Source: Hyposmocoma kahamanoa (taxonomy: Eukaryota > Arthropoda > Insecta > Lepidoptera > Cosmopterigidae). Taken from it: DNA of 64,000 nt. The position numbers were made by a program, and so were the translations under genes. Within the stretch, counting starts at the first letter, position 1. Every line of letters starts with the position of its first letter. The stretch covers positions 3,953,679-4,017,678 of the forward strand of contig NW_020653718.1 of the NCBI RefSeq assembly GCF_003589595.1. Reading direction: 5' to 3'. Positions 10,071 through 20,909 of this stretch are shown piece after piece. The notes beneath the pieces are model-generated. The model was not told the origin of the DNA and made no database searches. It saw only the letters and a list, made by a program, of their open reading frames with translations.

Positions 10071-12467
10071 CTGGAATTTGAAAGAATACTTTAGGAACAT
10101 ACTCTAAACATATAACCTAAAATAAATGATACAAAACAGCGAAGTCTGGTTCAATGAGCCCAAACAAGACAATTCTACTGTAAGTAGAAGAGGAGTTGGA
10201 CAGTCTGCAGACTGTCTTGATTGCAGCATCACATCAAGGTTATAATAATATTGTATTCTCATTGAATTTTTACAGTATGTGACTCAAATCCTTGAATCGT
10301 TGAGCAAATGTTCATCAAAAATATTTAAAAACCATCTCGATCTATCCATTTAGGAGCTGCAATGTCTCTGATAGACACTCAGGTACAGAGAAAGGTTAAA
10401 AATAAGGTCCACCTCAAGTTATTGATAAAATGTAGTAATGTGTTTCTTAAACGGTAATTATTAGCGAGCTTAAATACTTTTTATGCAAAGAAAACACACT
10501 TGTGAACCAAATAGAGATAAAAATAAGAAATAAAAGAGAAGAATATTACTAAAAATCTTTTCTTTTTGACCTCGGTCAACAGTCGTTAAGCACAGTCACC
10601 CTTCAGTAGCCTTCAAATAGATAATCCAGGACTGTGTCCAGTTCACAGACGAAACTTTATTTTTTAGTAATAATAAACGAGTACGGTGTAGAAAGGGATG
10701 TTAATATTTTACGGAACCGTGCATCCATGATTGTTTTATATCTAGAATGATGATTTGGGATAGTAAGTTTTATATGCAAAATGGAGCTGAAAATTCTGGA
10801 GCAGGGTACCGTTAGCTTGCTTCTTAGTCTACTCTAACGCTGAAAATCAGTGCTGGGTAAATTTTGCACGGAACCACGACCTATTTGACTTACTGCAGCA
10901 CACACAAGCTGTTGATCAGTAGATTAGTATTGTTTTTTTAAAATAAATTTTTTGCTGTTTGTTTTTATTTTATTTTCTTTAATTTTTGATTTCTATGTTT
11001 CCCTTTTAATCCATTTACTGTATTCTACTGTTGTGTGTGTGATGCAAAACAATAAACGTTTTATATATCTTACCTATATATTTACTCAATGAGAGGAAAA
11101 ACAAAGACGGGAAACAGAACCGATGCAAGAAGATTCGCTTCTTTGGTTCGTGTCTATCAGCTCACCTTGTTGTAATTTCTAATAGTCTGCACTGGCGGCT
11201 GCTTATTTTCCTCTCTCACATGTGCCTGCCTCAAGCGCGGCGCGGGCGCAGCTGTCGGCCGGGCCAGTGCCCGTCTCTCGTATTCATCCTGCCTGTCCTG
11301 CGCGCGGTACAATGCGTTGTATGCGTCAGCAGAGACTAACACCACCTGAAAATAAAAATAAAAATGTAAGTAATGAAAACCCTGTTAAATGCAGTACAGA
11401 CTTTCATCATCATCATCATATCAGCCGGAAGACGTCCACTGCCGAACATAGGCCTGCCTCAAAGATTATCAAACTAGCCGATCGAACGCAACGTGCATCC
11501 ATCTGTTACCCGCCGCCCTTACCGGGTCATCAGTCGATCTAGTTGGGGGCCGTCCCACTGAACGCCTTCCAGTTCGTGGTTTCTGTTCGAGAATCTTTCT
11601 GCCCTAACGGCCGTCAGTTCTACGAGCTATGTACCCTGCCCACTGCCACTTCAACTTGTTAATCCTTTGGGCTATGTCGGTGACTTTCGTTCTTCTATCG
11701 ATCTCCTCACTTCTGATTCGATCACGTAGTGAAATACCGAGCATTGCTCGCTCCATGGCTCCTTGAGTGACTTTGGGCTTTTTTATGAGGCCCTCAGTAA
11801 GTGATCACGTCTCAGAGCCGTAGGTCATCGCTGGCAACACGCACTCCTCGAAGACTTTTGTCTTCAAGGACTGCGGTATTGCGGACGAGAAGACGTCCCG
11901 GAACTTCCCGAAATCTGCCCAACCGAGTCGGATTCGACAATTGAATACTTCCTCGAAGTACACACTTTACAGTAATAATAACAATTTATTTCCAGTCATA
12001 ATGGTATTGATCTTATAATTGGTCCACACAAAGGCTGAAATGACAACGTGTTTGACCATTGTGAGAGAGCGGAACATGTACTAGGATACCCTTCAAATTT
12101 AAATGGGACCAATACTGAGAAATCGTCTTTCCTACAAAAAAAGAATCATCAAAATCGGTTCACAAATTTCCGTGTCCAGAACTATAATTAATTTTTTTTA
12201 GTTCAATAGCGTTTACCACAGACAGTAGAATTTTGGTTCAGAACTAAAAAGAGCGTATTTGTGATATGGTTTATGAAGTTAAAATTGAGATTCAGTACAG
12301 GAATAGAAAAAATGTTTACAAGTACAGAACAAACATCAACTTACTTGTTCTCCGGCTCCCTGATCCTGCGTCTGTGGCTCGTACTCATACGCGTCTTCAA
12401 CAGGCTGCAGCCGCTGACGTGGTCGTGCGCCCACGCACAGGCTTACTGCTACCAGCAGGCATAGGAA
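8865..12467 (-). CDS. Cuticle protein, CPR family (chitin-binding type 4), 3 visible exons
   Basis: Secreted structural protein of the chitinous cuticle; the family binds chitin through the Rebers-Riddiford (R&R) domain. Three exons join in phase 0: 12467-12345 (41 codons), 11345-11166 (60) and 10070-8865 (401 plus TAG), giving 502 residues without the start. The first visible exon opens with FLCLLVAVSLCVGA, the core of a signal peptide. The Met and a few residues must come from an upstream exon, as is usual for insect cuticle genes; I could not place it. The domain starts at the last exon (GSFTFGYEAADGSFKEE, RGKYGYIDPDG, REFTYVSG). It contains two cysteines (residues 27 and 53 of that exon), unusual for CPR proteins, which rarely have Cys after the signal peptide. 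The tail is acidic, then Pro/Thr-rich, then Gln-rich. It is neither a textbook RR-1 nor RR-2 protein; orthologue not named. Confidence 0.88.
10071..11165. other. Intron of the cuticle gene
   Basis: 1095 bases, AT-rich. No repeat family recognised inside. Confidence 0.6.
11166..11345 (-). CDS. Cuticle gene middle exon
   Basis: Acceptor TTTTCAG before GTG at 11345; donor GTGAGC after AAG at 11166; exactly 60 codons. It encodes a charged linker (ADAYNALYRAQDRQDEYERR, then an Ala/Pro/Arg stretch) and ends NYNK, which runs directly into the chitin-binding domain of the next exon. Confidence 0.85.
11399..11965 (-). pseudogene. RTE-type LINE 3' end: C-terminus of reverse transcriptase protein
   Basis: On the minus strand the sequence translates as MERAMLGISLRDRIRSEEI, then RTKVTDIAQRINKLKWQWAG, IARRTDG, a stop in place of the usual Trp, then TGRRSVGRPPTRSTDD. 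This is the signature C-terminal stretch of RTE-clade LINE proteins. It ends with the CGGCAGTGGACGTCTTCCGG motif and a (TGA)n tail at 11402-11418. It lies inside the cuticle-gene intron 11346-12344, in the same orientation as the gene. Inactive fragment. Confidence 0.75.
12084..12182 (-). repeat. Family D fragment in the cuticle-gene intron
   Basis: Internal part only: minus strand carries GTGAA(C)CGATTTTGATGATTC and CAGTATTGGTCCCATTT followed by the AAATTTGAAGGG segment. Both inverted ends are missing. Confidence 0.6.
12345..12467 (-). CDS. Cuticle gene exon: signal-peptide core and mature N-terminus
   Basis: Acceptor ATATTTCAG precedes TTC at 12467; donor GTAAGTTG follows 12345. It encodes FLCLLVAVSLCVGA, then a mature start RPRQRLQPVEDAYEYEPQTQ with Gln- and acid-rich residues. 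The open frame upstream meets a stop (TAA) without an ATG, so this cannot be the first coding exon. Confidence 0.8.
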
Positions 12468-12611
12468 CTGAAATATTAGAAAGGCGGAGCTTTAAATAAA
12501 AATTAGATCAACACAAATACAATATCATAGAACAGCTCATACGGAAAAATAAAATGGAAGACAGGAGGCTGTCCAGGATAATGGCAGCATTTCTATTTAT
12601 TTATTTATTAA

Positions 12612-13816
12612 ACAAAACATTCATCCACATCATTAATGAAAAGATTGAACAAGTAAGGCCCTAAATGAGATCCCTGTGGAATGCCAGATGTTCGGTCTAG
12701 AACTTAGTCCATTCAATACAACTCTTAAGTCACGTTGCGACAGATATGACCGAAACCAACCCAGAAGAGGATCCGAAACCCCGTAAATTTGCAATTTATG
12801 TATTAAGGTGCTGTGGTTTACTGTGTCAAACGCCTAACAAACGCCTAAAAGTCGGTGTAAACCGCATCAACGTGTGTGCACGAAGATTTGTGGCGGCTGA
12901 TCTTCCCTTGACGAACTCATGTTGATTGACCGATAATAATTGTTTTAAGTGCCACCACATTATAGGACAGATCAGAGCCTCTAATACTTTGGGGAACACT
13001 GACAGGATGGCAATCGGTCTATAGTTGGTAATATTTGTTTTATCACCAGCTTTGTAAACAGGAACTATTTTAGTCTTCTTCCAAACAGTTGGGAAAACAC
13101 CATCGTGATCTATTATACAACAACATCAAGGGCAGGGCTAGTCTATCGGCAGTCCTAGACAGAAAAAGGGGCGGTATGCCATCTGGACCGGCTCCCTTAT
13201 TTATATCCAAACGGTTTAAAGTTTTTTTGATTTGGCTTTCAGTTACGGTAACCTTGCATAATATGTTATTATTTATACAATTGGGAGTTTCAGTATAACT
13301 AGCATGAATAGCATCTGTGGAGTCGACGTACATCTTGGAAAAATGCGGCGCAAAGCAATCACATATTTCTTCAACGTTATCCGAACTATCCACTCCATTT
13401 GTCATAAAATTAGGATAATTACTGATTGTACCCTTTTTATGCTTTAGGTAACTCCAAAATCATTTTGAATTATGTGTTATTCTATCTTCCAAACTCGCAG
13501 TACAAGAGCTGTAACAGGCTACAGTCATGTAATAACATCGTTTTTTAAACAAAGTAAATTCAATTGCATCTAACGGATTGTTACTATTTTTTCAATTTTA
13601 TTCTCAATCTATTTTTTCATTAAATCGTCTGATACGTTGTTTTGAAAACCAAAAGGGATATTTTTTATTTTTGATAGTATGACGTGGAACTTGTTTTTGT
13701 ATAAGCTCGCGAATAATAGTGTAAAACCAATCGACCGCGCCATCAATTGTTGTGCACTTGTTTAATTCTTCATGCCAGGCTACTCTATTCAATGCGTCAG
13801 CAATAGAATCATAATA
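12612..13816 (-). pseudogene. LINE ORF2 reverse transcriptase, truncated before YADD
   Basis: Continues ORF2 beyond the SINE: WHEELNKCTTIDGAVDWFY, PFWFSKQRIRRFNEKI, then TLNRLDINKGAGPDGIPP, NYRPIAILSVFPKVLEALI, an AFDTVNHSTLIHKLQIYGV segment and [20 protein letters not shown]. Several frame changes and stops. The catalytic aspartate pair of YADD is not present because the element ends just after the palm-domain QGS/LGP box. Confidence 0.75.
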
Positions 13817-14038
13817 ACTGCCTCCGTGGCCGAACCGTTACCATGCCGGACAGCCACGCAGAGGTCCCAGGTTCGATTCCCGGGCCGAGAGAAATAGTTG
13901 TATGGCCTACAATTATTTCTCTCGTGAGTTTGGGTGTAATTTGTGGTTGTCTATATGTGTGTCCATGGCACCCGCGACACAGAGTTTCCCTAGTGCGGGG
14001 CTATGTTGAGTGTGCGCGTTATTTATTAAAAAAAAAAG
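13817..14038 (+). mobile_element. Family B SINE (tRNA-Gly-like head), copy 1
   Basis: Defines family B. The head reads CTGCCTCCGTGGCCGAAC, then a TGCCACGCAGAGGTCC anticodon-arm-like segment that resembles tRNA-Gly(GCC), and the B box GGTTCGATTCCCGGG. The body contains GAGTTTGGGTGTAATTTGTGG and GTCCATGGCACCCGCG. The tail is AT-rich and ends in an A run (14029-14038). About 220 bp, transcribed by Pol III when active. It is inserted, opposite in sense, into ORF2 of the 12605-15390 LINE, so it is younger than that element. Confidence 0.85.
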
Positions 14039-14046
14039 ACCTTTAA

Positions 14047-14808
14047 AATAATTCAGTCTCGAGTGGGTATGCAATTTTTGTGCTACAGTTTCGTTAGGTA
14101 AAGTAAGCTGTGCCTGTATTGGTGGATGGTGGGGATCAATTTTGGATAATACGTGCAAAGACTCTTGCAAGGTGAGAGATTCTATGTTAGATATGACTAG
14201 ATCAAGAGTTCTATTGTTTTGGTTAAGCAAATAGTTAAACTGCCTAAGGTTATTTAAAGCTAAATAGTCCCACAGCGAATGCTCCAAGCGAGAACCCACA
14301 GAACGATGCGAGTCAATCAAGGTTCCATCGTCATTCAACCATTTGATCGTGCTCAGATTAAAATCGCCCATGATTATACACTTTGGATCCTGCTCCAATA
14401 TTTTGTTGGCGTTATCCATAAAGTGATCTAAAACGTTAAGCTTTATAGGCGGTGGTAAGTATACTACACACAAACAAATCTCCCGAGGAACTACGCCAAT
14501 AGGAAACAATAACTTGACCCAAAGATCATCACAAGAGCTTTCATAGTCAAAAAGCCTATAGTACTTTTTTTTTGAAACTGCGAATAAAACACCGCCACCA
14601 CCTTACTGTTAAATATGTTATTCGTTCTATCTCGCCTAAAGATTGTATATCGCTCATCCATGATCTCCGAGTCATATATGCCACACACAAGCCAAGTTTC
14701 CGCGAACACAATTACATCATAATTACAACAAGCAATCTTACAGTAAACATCTGTCAATTTGGATCTGATACCTCTTACATTTTGGTAATATATGTTAATA
14801 TTAGACAT
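14047..14808 (-). pseudogene. LINE ORF2 N-terminus: APE-type endonuclease
   Basis: Nicks genomic DNA for target-primed reverse transcription in LINEs. ATG at 14808 opens MSNINIYYQNVRGIRSKL. Then come the catalytic-type boxes FAETWL and, after a frame change near 14510, IIMGDFNLSTIKW; DPHHPPI occupies the place of the usual final SDHxP box. The frame breaks and the downstream SINE insertion make it non-functional. Plus-strand ORFs over this stretch are shadows. Confidence 0.75.
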
Positions 14809-14888
14809 TTTTTGAACAATGAGTCCCAAAAAGTAAAACAAGAAAGAAAAAGAAAACAAAATTAAATTAGAAAATCATTCGACCACAG

Positions 14889-15385
14889 CTACACAATCTT
14901 TTCCAGCGTTTCTGTATCCTTAACATATATATAGTCAGAACCATCAGTTTTCCTCATATATAACCTTCCATTTCTGACCTATACATACTGATAGCCCAGT
15001 TCCTTAGCTTTTATTCTTGGTGCAGCATGTAAACTCTTGTTCTCAGATGAGAGATGTTCCACGGCATATAATTCTCCTTTTAGCCCCCAATCCCTAAAAG
15101 GCTGCTGTTCAACCTTTCCTCCGGCTTTCTATTTTTATTGACCTTTATAGACGCGGCTAGAAAACTGTCGCGTACTCTTGGACTGCAAAACTGCATAATA
15201 ATGGACTTAGGGCGGAGACTTGTAGAGTTGTGTTTGGCAATCCGAGTTACATGGTGAATATTGTTTTCCGCAATTGTGCATAAGATCCCTCTCGCAACGT
15301 TCATCACAGTGGATACAACGTTTTCCCCCTTGTGTTCAGGCAAGCACTGAATTTCAACGTTAGACGAGCGGGCCTGTTGCTCCAA
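14889..15385 (-). pseudogene. LINE ORF1 fragment, FP-like (baculovirus FP-type) domain
   Basis: Retrotransposon RNA-binding/accessory protein. Starts in SSNVEIQCLPEHKGENVV and continues HHVTRIAKHN, RPKSIIMQFCSPRVRDSF and LNSSLLGIGG. After a frame change near 15080 it reads AVEHLSSENKSLHAAPRIKA, KELGYQYV, a stop, VRNGRLYMRKTDGSDYI and ETLEKIV. This is the C-terminal arrangement of ORF1 proteins of jockey/CR1-type LINEs. Inactive. Confidence 0.75.
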
Positions 15386-15596
15386 TTCTTATATTTATTT
15401 CCTTCAAAGAGGCCGTCATTGCTCGTCCTCGTAATTCCATGCTAAACTGCTAGATCTGAGTTTGCCAGTAACATTCTTGCAAAAAATTAAGGTTCAAACC
15501 AGGGTTGTTGCATATGTAAAATACCTGTATCGGCAACAACCCTGATTCAAATATGCTTTAAGATATCTTCCAGAGATGACAAAAATCGTACTTCAA

Positions 15597-15798
15597 ATTT
15601 TTTTTTCACACCTTCACCACACAGGGAAACCCTATATCGCGGGTGCCATGGACACACACATAGACAACCACAAATTGCACCCAAACTCACGAGATATATA
15701 AATGTACGCTATACAAATAGTTCTCCCGGCCCGGGACTCGAACTCCGGACCTTTACGTGGCAGACCAGCATGGTAACCGTTCAGCCACGGAGGCAGTT
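15597..15798 (-). mobile_element. Family B SINE, copy 2
   Basis: Full antisense copy with T run (15596-15606) at its 3' side. The B box is degenerate (GACTCGAACTCC on the plus strand), and an ACTGCCTCCGTGGC head lies at the right edge. Confidence 0.8.
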
Positions 15799-15859
15799 AT
15801 TAATAAAAACTTATTGGCCATACAAATAAATATGTAGGTAACACTCGTGAGAAATTTAA

Positions 15860-16090
15860 TGTCATCATCAAACCATTACATTCATACTGCTGGCCACGGA
15901 TCTTCTCTAGAGAGAGTCTAGATCATAGTACACCAGGTTGAGGAAATCACATTTCTGCAATGGGTTATGGACCTTCTTGGACGTGCAACTTTCATCACAA
16001 TACTTTTCTAGACCTCAAGGGGCATCGCTACTAAACATTGAGAGACGTTAGAGAAGTAATCGCACTGGGTTACCACGGCTCGTTTTCACT
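15860..16090 (-). repeat. Family F fragment, diverged
   Basis: Begins with a CATCATCA run and a CATACTGCTGGCCACGGATC segment, matching inverted CCAGCAGTGG-type tails. Further in, ACTTTCATCACAATACTTTTC is the family motif. Non-coding. Confidence 0.4.
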
Positions 16091-16541
16091 ATTAGGCTTT
16101 ATAAAAATTGTCAGCAAAACTTGAAATATTCCGTGTAATAATGGAGCTAGGATCTTGCAGTTATTAAGACGTAAACAAATATTATTGCGCTCAATAATTA
16201 CTAAACAAAGTCGTAAAAAAGGTAAATTACTATTTTCCAATGTTACTGACCTGTATTCTTTGCTTGCGAGTGTAGTTACTGTTACGTGTACCTTTTAAAG
16301 TACCTTCGATCAATTTTTATGTCCAAAACGAAAACTAATTTTCCTTGAACTTCTCGAAAGTAATTACATATAATTAAGCTGCGCGTGACGTGGTTCTTGA
16401 ACTTTTCACAACTTAACATTGAAACAATACATACGGTTAGAAGATCAGCCTTGTGGTTGACAATTTGACATGTTATTACCTACATAATTTGCAAAATCAC
16501 CTTTATCTAATGTTATATCGAAGATACAAAAATCAAGAGTT
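16091..16541. other. No feature seen
   Basis: AT-rich, no recognised content. Confidence 0.5.
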
Positions 16542-16800
16542 CTACAAAGGGGAATACTGATGCCTAGTAATTTTTAATTCAGACGTCTAAGGGAAACTAC
16601 TGATGCCAAATAATTTTTAAAACAGGCGTCCTTCAAAGGAAACTGCTGATGCTAAATGCTTTTGAATCAGGCGTCTTACAAGGGAAACTATTTGTGCCAA
16701 ATATTTTTAAATCTGGCGTCCTACAAGGCAAACTACTCATGCCAAAGAATTTTTAAATCTGGCGTCCTACAAAGGACAGTACTGATGCCGAACACTTTTT
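16542..16800. repeat. 45-bp minisatellite, about 5.8 units
   Basis: Unit starts at 16542, 16587, 16631, 16676, 16721 and 16767. The unit is roughly CTACAAGGGAAACTACTGATGC then CAAATAATTTTTAAATCTGGCGTC. Units 4 to 6 are closest to one another. There are no unique spacers between units, so this is a contiguous tandem array. Confidence 0.85.
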
Positions 16801-17209
16801 CCGTATAATGCGTTTACGTTAAAACCTACGTATAACTTCGGTTTTACAGGGAACAGTACAAGATCGGTAGTATAGTTAAATAAGGCACCACATCCTTAAA
16901 CTACAATGAAGCTTAAAACCAGTTACAAATCCCTAATTATTAAATGCCAAAGACAAGCATATAATTAGACTCTAGCGGCGAACAAATGTCAAACATAGTT
17001 CATTCCATCGTCGTGTTGAACTGTACATTTGTATGTATATATACAAGGTCGGGAGGTCACGGGGCGTCGTAGGGCGTTCACCTCACACATTATGTAATAT
17101 TTTTTTTGTACTTATTCTATAAACAAAGTGAGAAAAGTTTTTAGGTTCACGCTACAGTTTGTACATTACAAATGAATCTAATTACAAGTCCCATGATTCC
17201 ACCGTGGCC
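16801..17209. other. No feature seen
   Basis: AT-rich DNA with ordinary composition and no coding signal. Confidence 0.5.
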
Positions 17210-17420
17210 ATGGAACCTGTCATCACTCTCTGTCTGTTCCACTGCTGGGCATGGATCTCCTCTCAGACGAAGCTTTATAGGTTAATGCAGGTTTCATCAC
17301 AATATTTTCCTTCACCGAAAGGCTCGTGATAAATTTCAAATTAATAAAAATTCCGAAAATGTATGAGATGCGAACCCGGATTCAAACCCACTGGCTCTGA
17401 ATGCGAGGCAATAGGTGAAA
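17210..17420 (-). repeat. Family F element
   Basis: CACTGCTGGGCATGGATCTCC at the left and TGCAGGTTTCATCACAATATT then TCCTTCACCGAAAGGCTCG match the antisense RTE-tail pattern. It is followed by a tRNA-like box GGATTCAAACCCACTGGC and GAGGCAATAGGTG. Confidence 0.6.
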
Positions 17421-18436
17421 CCACGCTACTACGTCTTTTTATGGGACCTGTAATGGGCTCCTAACATTGATTTATTTTTAAAAAATCCAAAAATAGTAGT
17501 TTATATTGTGTCTGTTTCATAATGAAAGGTATCAAAACACGTCTGTGGGTTTATGAAACGAGCCGACAGACGAGTTTCATAAAAACATCTCACGAGTGTT
17601 TTAATGCCTAATTATCTACAATGCCATACACTGCTTTATCTACACACATATTATAAGCTCTCTATGATATGTTCAGGAAGCGCATGTTACGACTGGCGAA
17701 GTGGCGGCAAATAAAAACTTTTAATTGTAATTTTTATTGTAAAAACTAGAGTCGGAATTAACTATCATATCGTTCAATATCAAGTAACGTGTGAGATTTG
17801 TCAAAATTGTTTTCTATTGACATTTCATTCATTATGTAACGTCACATAAATTACTATCTATTTACAAACTGGGAAAATTTCTCACTTCTTTTTTAAATTA
17901 ATAAAACGTTAAGTATATGCAAACAAAATGGACATAAAGTACTTTTACATTATGTTTTAATGCTTAGTCATAATCGTTTACTGTATTTGTTTCGATTAAA
18001 AACCAATAGTTTATTTGTAACGATGCATTAAAAACGGTGACATAGTAAAACTATAATACAATCGCTGTAACGAAGTAGTAACTATCAAGTGTTAAGCGCT
18101 CTATTTTAATTCAAAAAAGAAAATCGAGAGTGATATTTAAACAATGTTCACACACTATCTATTATATTAAACAATATTGTTATAAGTTATATACAATTAC
18201 GAATGACTTAACTCCAATAATGAGCTCTCACTTTCGTGAAATCACTCGTGCTAATCTCGGATTGCCCTCGATCTGGTACCATACTGTGATAAAGAGAGAA
18301 ACTTTGCATTGATTTATTTATTGCATTTTCTCATATAATAAATATTAAGCTTATGTCTTTTAACGGCAAAGTAAGTGCATTTTTTTTATTTGAATAATGA
18401 TTTTCACTTATTATGTAAAAGATTTTAACAGCAGTA
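17421..18436. other. No gene seen
   Basis: About 1 kb of AT-rich DNA. A 60-codon ORF (18130-18312) has no recognisable features. Confidence 0.5.
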
Positions 18437-18709
18437 AGCTCCTTGTGAAAGAGCTCGTCCAGGGAAGTACTGCCACCTTACCTATTTCTACCGCCAAGCA
18501 GTAATGGTCACATTACAGTGTTTCGGTTGTGAGTGTAAGGGTGCTGGTGAGAATACAGGCACATGTGACTTGTCAACTTATGTGTCAGGGTGTCGGGCGC
18601 AGTGGTAGTGTACCTCAGATTCTTTCTTCTCAGATCGTTATGGAAAGGCGTGTCGCTCACCACCAGTTGCACGACTTGTTTGTGCCGTCACTTAGTATTA
18701 TAAAAAAAG
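18437..18709 (+). repeat. Family A, copy 4 (near full length)
   Basis: Complete at the 5' end (GCTCCTTGTGAAAGAGCTCG) and ends in a short A run. A small deletion lies around the GCAGTGGTAGTGTACCTCAG region. Confidence 0.75.
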
Positions 18710-19474
18710 AGTATAACAGAGACTCTGAGAAGAGGTAATGAGGAACACAACTATCGTGAGGAAGATCTGTAATCATGATGAATGCAAGTGTGTTGAAATA
18801 TCGTGCTAGAATACAAAAAAAGTTTCGCGGCGAAACATTTTGAATTATACTGATATTACACATCCAGGCACGCACATTGCTTCCTTCCAGAAAAGGCTGG
18901 CAGAACTTTCTTTACAATCATCTTTTTGTTTACCCAGGGTTATTTGTGTTTTCGGCATCTAAAACTAGTGTTACCTTATTTACATGTTAAATGCACTTAC
19001 TGATAACAATTTGTTTAATATTATTGAATGATATGTAAACGAGGGAAACCTGTCATTAGCCTTAATATATTTCTATATACTATGTAAAATACCTTGTGTA
19101 TCGTCGTTGGTTTTCTTAATAAATAAATAAAAATAACACTAGTAACCTCCCAGGACTATATTAATAACATAATAAACAACAATTGCACCATTGCTTTTCA
19201 CAAAACATAATAAAGAAGGATGGCGAAATCTGCCCCAATAACGACGAAGAGCTGTTCATAAACTTTGCTAGTATAATTGGGCGTTTTAGTTTATGCCTAG
19301 TTATCAATAAATTTTTGTATATTTTTAGACGTCAGGAATAAAAAAAAATGTAAAACATTGTATTATTGAAAAGACGCAAGAACACAGCGCAATTGACTCA
19401 GTTCGACCGTAGATTAGGTTGACGTTCTTGTACGTACGTTTATTTTAAGCATCATTGAATATTTATTACCTTAT
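18710..19474. other. Intergenic; possible LINE 3' tail near 19040-19135
   Basis: Mostly unrecognised. The end TTCTTAATAAATAAATAAAAAT near 19110-19135 looks like a LINE 3' terminus with a polyadenylation signal and TAAA tail. Confidence 0.3.
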
Positions 19475-19597
19475 CTTTAATGTTTTATGTGTGTACTATA
19501 AAATAACCAATACTTTAGTATTGGTTATTAACCAATAAAAAAGACAACCAATACTTTAGTATTGGTTATTTTATAGTACACACATAAAACATTAAAG
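19475..19597. repeat. 123-bp palindromic (hairpin) element
   Basis: CTTTAATGTTTTATGTGTG (from 19475) is matched inverted by CACACATAAAACATTAAAG (to 19597). The arms continue inward through TACTATAAAATAACCAATAC and GTATTGGTTATTTTATAGTA with only the TTT core mismatched, leaving a loop of roughly 20 bases. The 22-mer around CCAATACTTTAGTATTGG is itself near-palindromic and occurs once per arm. Likely a fold-back or MITE-type element; RNA from it would form a long hairpin. Confidence 0.75.
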
Positions 19598-20909
19598 CTA
19601 TGAAATACCTAATTAAATAATCAATTAAACAGTAATAACATAAAGCAAACAATAAAACACAATGTGACAAAAATATCTAGACAATATTTTAATGAGATAC
19701 AATGAAAGTTGCAAAGGAACCATATGCACATTGATATTGAGAACAGTGTGACCATTTGTGGCAGATTTCTGCCATTTGGGCAGATTTAATTTTTATTAAT
19801 TTTCATTGTCGCAGAACTTAATAAGTTATATTAAATGTGGAAGAGTTTAGCAGATTTGGGAATATTCCGGAAGTTCTTTATTATTTTCGGAAACAAACTG
19901 AAAACTTGTTGTTTTCTGCTACTACGAACAAACATCTGAAGCGAAATACAAGACAATGTTATAAACATAACCTATATCAACTTTATAACCCCAGCGTGTA
20001 CAGGCTATACTCAATTAACTTTTTTGATGCTTTGATAATAATCACAAGTATTGATAGGTCTCCTTAATGCATGTCGTCAAAAACACTGGGTCCGCGATGT
20101 CGCCATACTTCTTTATAAAAATAAACTTCTTTTTATTGTACTATCTGACACTTTGTAGATATATGTTTAGTGGTAAGTTGTCTAGCACTGCCTCCCGCAT
20201 GCTGTCATCCATAAAAATAATTCATATCTTAGGTAGTGTATTATGAAATATGTATAGTTCGTAATAATTTAAATATTGTTTTAGCATTACATAATTTTTG
20301 TTTTGCTGGGCACGTAAGCCCGTTATTTTTGTATGTGACCCTAAATACAGGCTGCAGGAAGTAATTTCTTTTAGAAATAATCAGAACCTTTTGTTAATGT
20401 TTGCCTTTACTAAATTTTATTTGTGTGTTTTTTCCACCGCAACAAACTATAAAAATTTAATAAATAAATAAAAAATAAAAATTAATTTTTGCTACCGCAC
20501 CGAGTAATTACGTTTAAAGTGATCTATAGATATTTTAATTTTTGTACGAAAGTGATGGATTGAAATATATGATCTATATGAAAAATGTTAGAAATACAGT
20601 CCTACGATCCCCTTCATACATATCTCTCCTTAACACTACATATTTAAAGGCCAGTTATAACAATGTTCATATGAACCACTAGCCACATATTTCCGAACGT
20701 TTAAATTGAAAAAAACAATTACTTTTATCATCTTTTGCTTTTGATTAAACTTTCTGTATGTGTGGCCAATGGTTCGTGTAAAATCATGAACGTTGTCATC
20801 ATAATTTATCCTTTTTTTAGGTTTCTCTTAATATATTCATGTGTATATCGTTGGCTAAATTTTAAAACCTTGTAAAACTCATTTTGTGCATATTATTGTT
20901 ATTTATAAC
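19598..20909. other. No gene seen
   Basis: 1.3 kb of AT-rich DNA. A 76-codon ORF at 19837-20067 has AT-biased codons and no motif. Confidence 0.5.

Larger units (their letters stand above)
12605..15390 (-). mobile_element. Non-LTR retrotransposon remnant (jockey/CR1-like), truncated at both ends
   Basis: Minus-strand order: C-terminal half of ORF1 (15385-14889), ORF2 endonuclease (from ATG at 14808), then reverse transcriptase down to about 12612. There the coding stops at FINDVDECF and joins a (TTTA) microsatellite at 12597-12612. The YADD box and the C-terminus are absent. A SINE (family B) interrupts ORF2 at 13817-14038. The whole unit sits directly upstream of the cuticle signal-peptide exon, in the same orientation, probably within its first intron. 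Confidence 0.8.

Noticed and set aside
12261..12499. Two plus-strand ORFs over the signal-peptide exon
   Set aside because: Antisense shadows; the minus strand has the splice sites and signal peptide.
13843..14865. Plus-strand ORFs over the SINE and the LINE endonuclease region
   Set aside because: They are antisense to the LINE coding strand or lie within the SINE.
16542..16800. CRISPR-like spaced repeats
   Set aside because: Units are contiguous with no unique spacers and the genome is eukaryotic; this is a minisatellite.
20723..20731. First cuticle-gene exon encoding Met-Ile-Lys before a GTAATT donor
   Set aside because: It would give a good signal peptide (MIK then FLCLL), but the donor is weak, the intron would exceed 8 kb and chance matches of this length are common.
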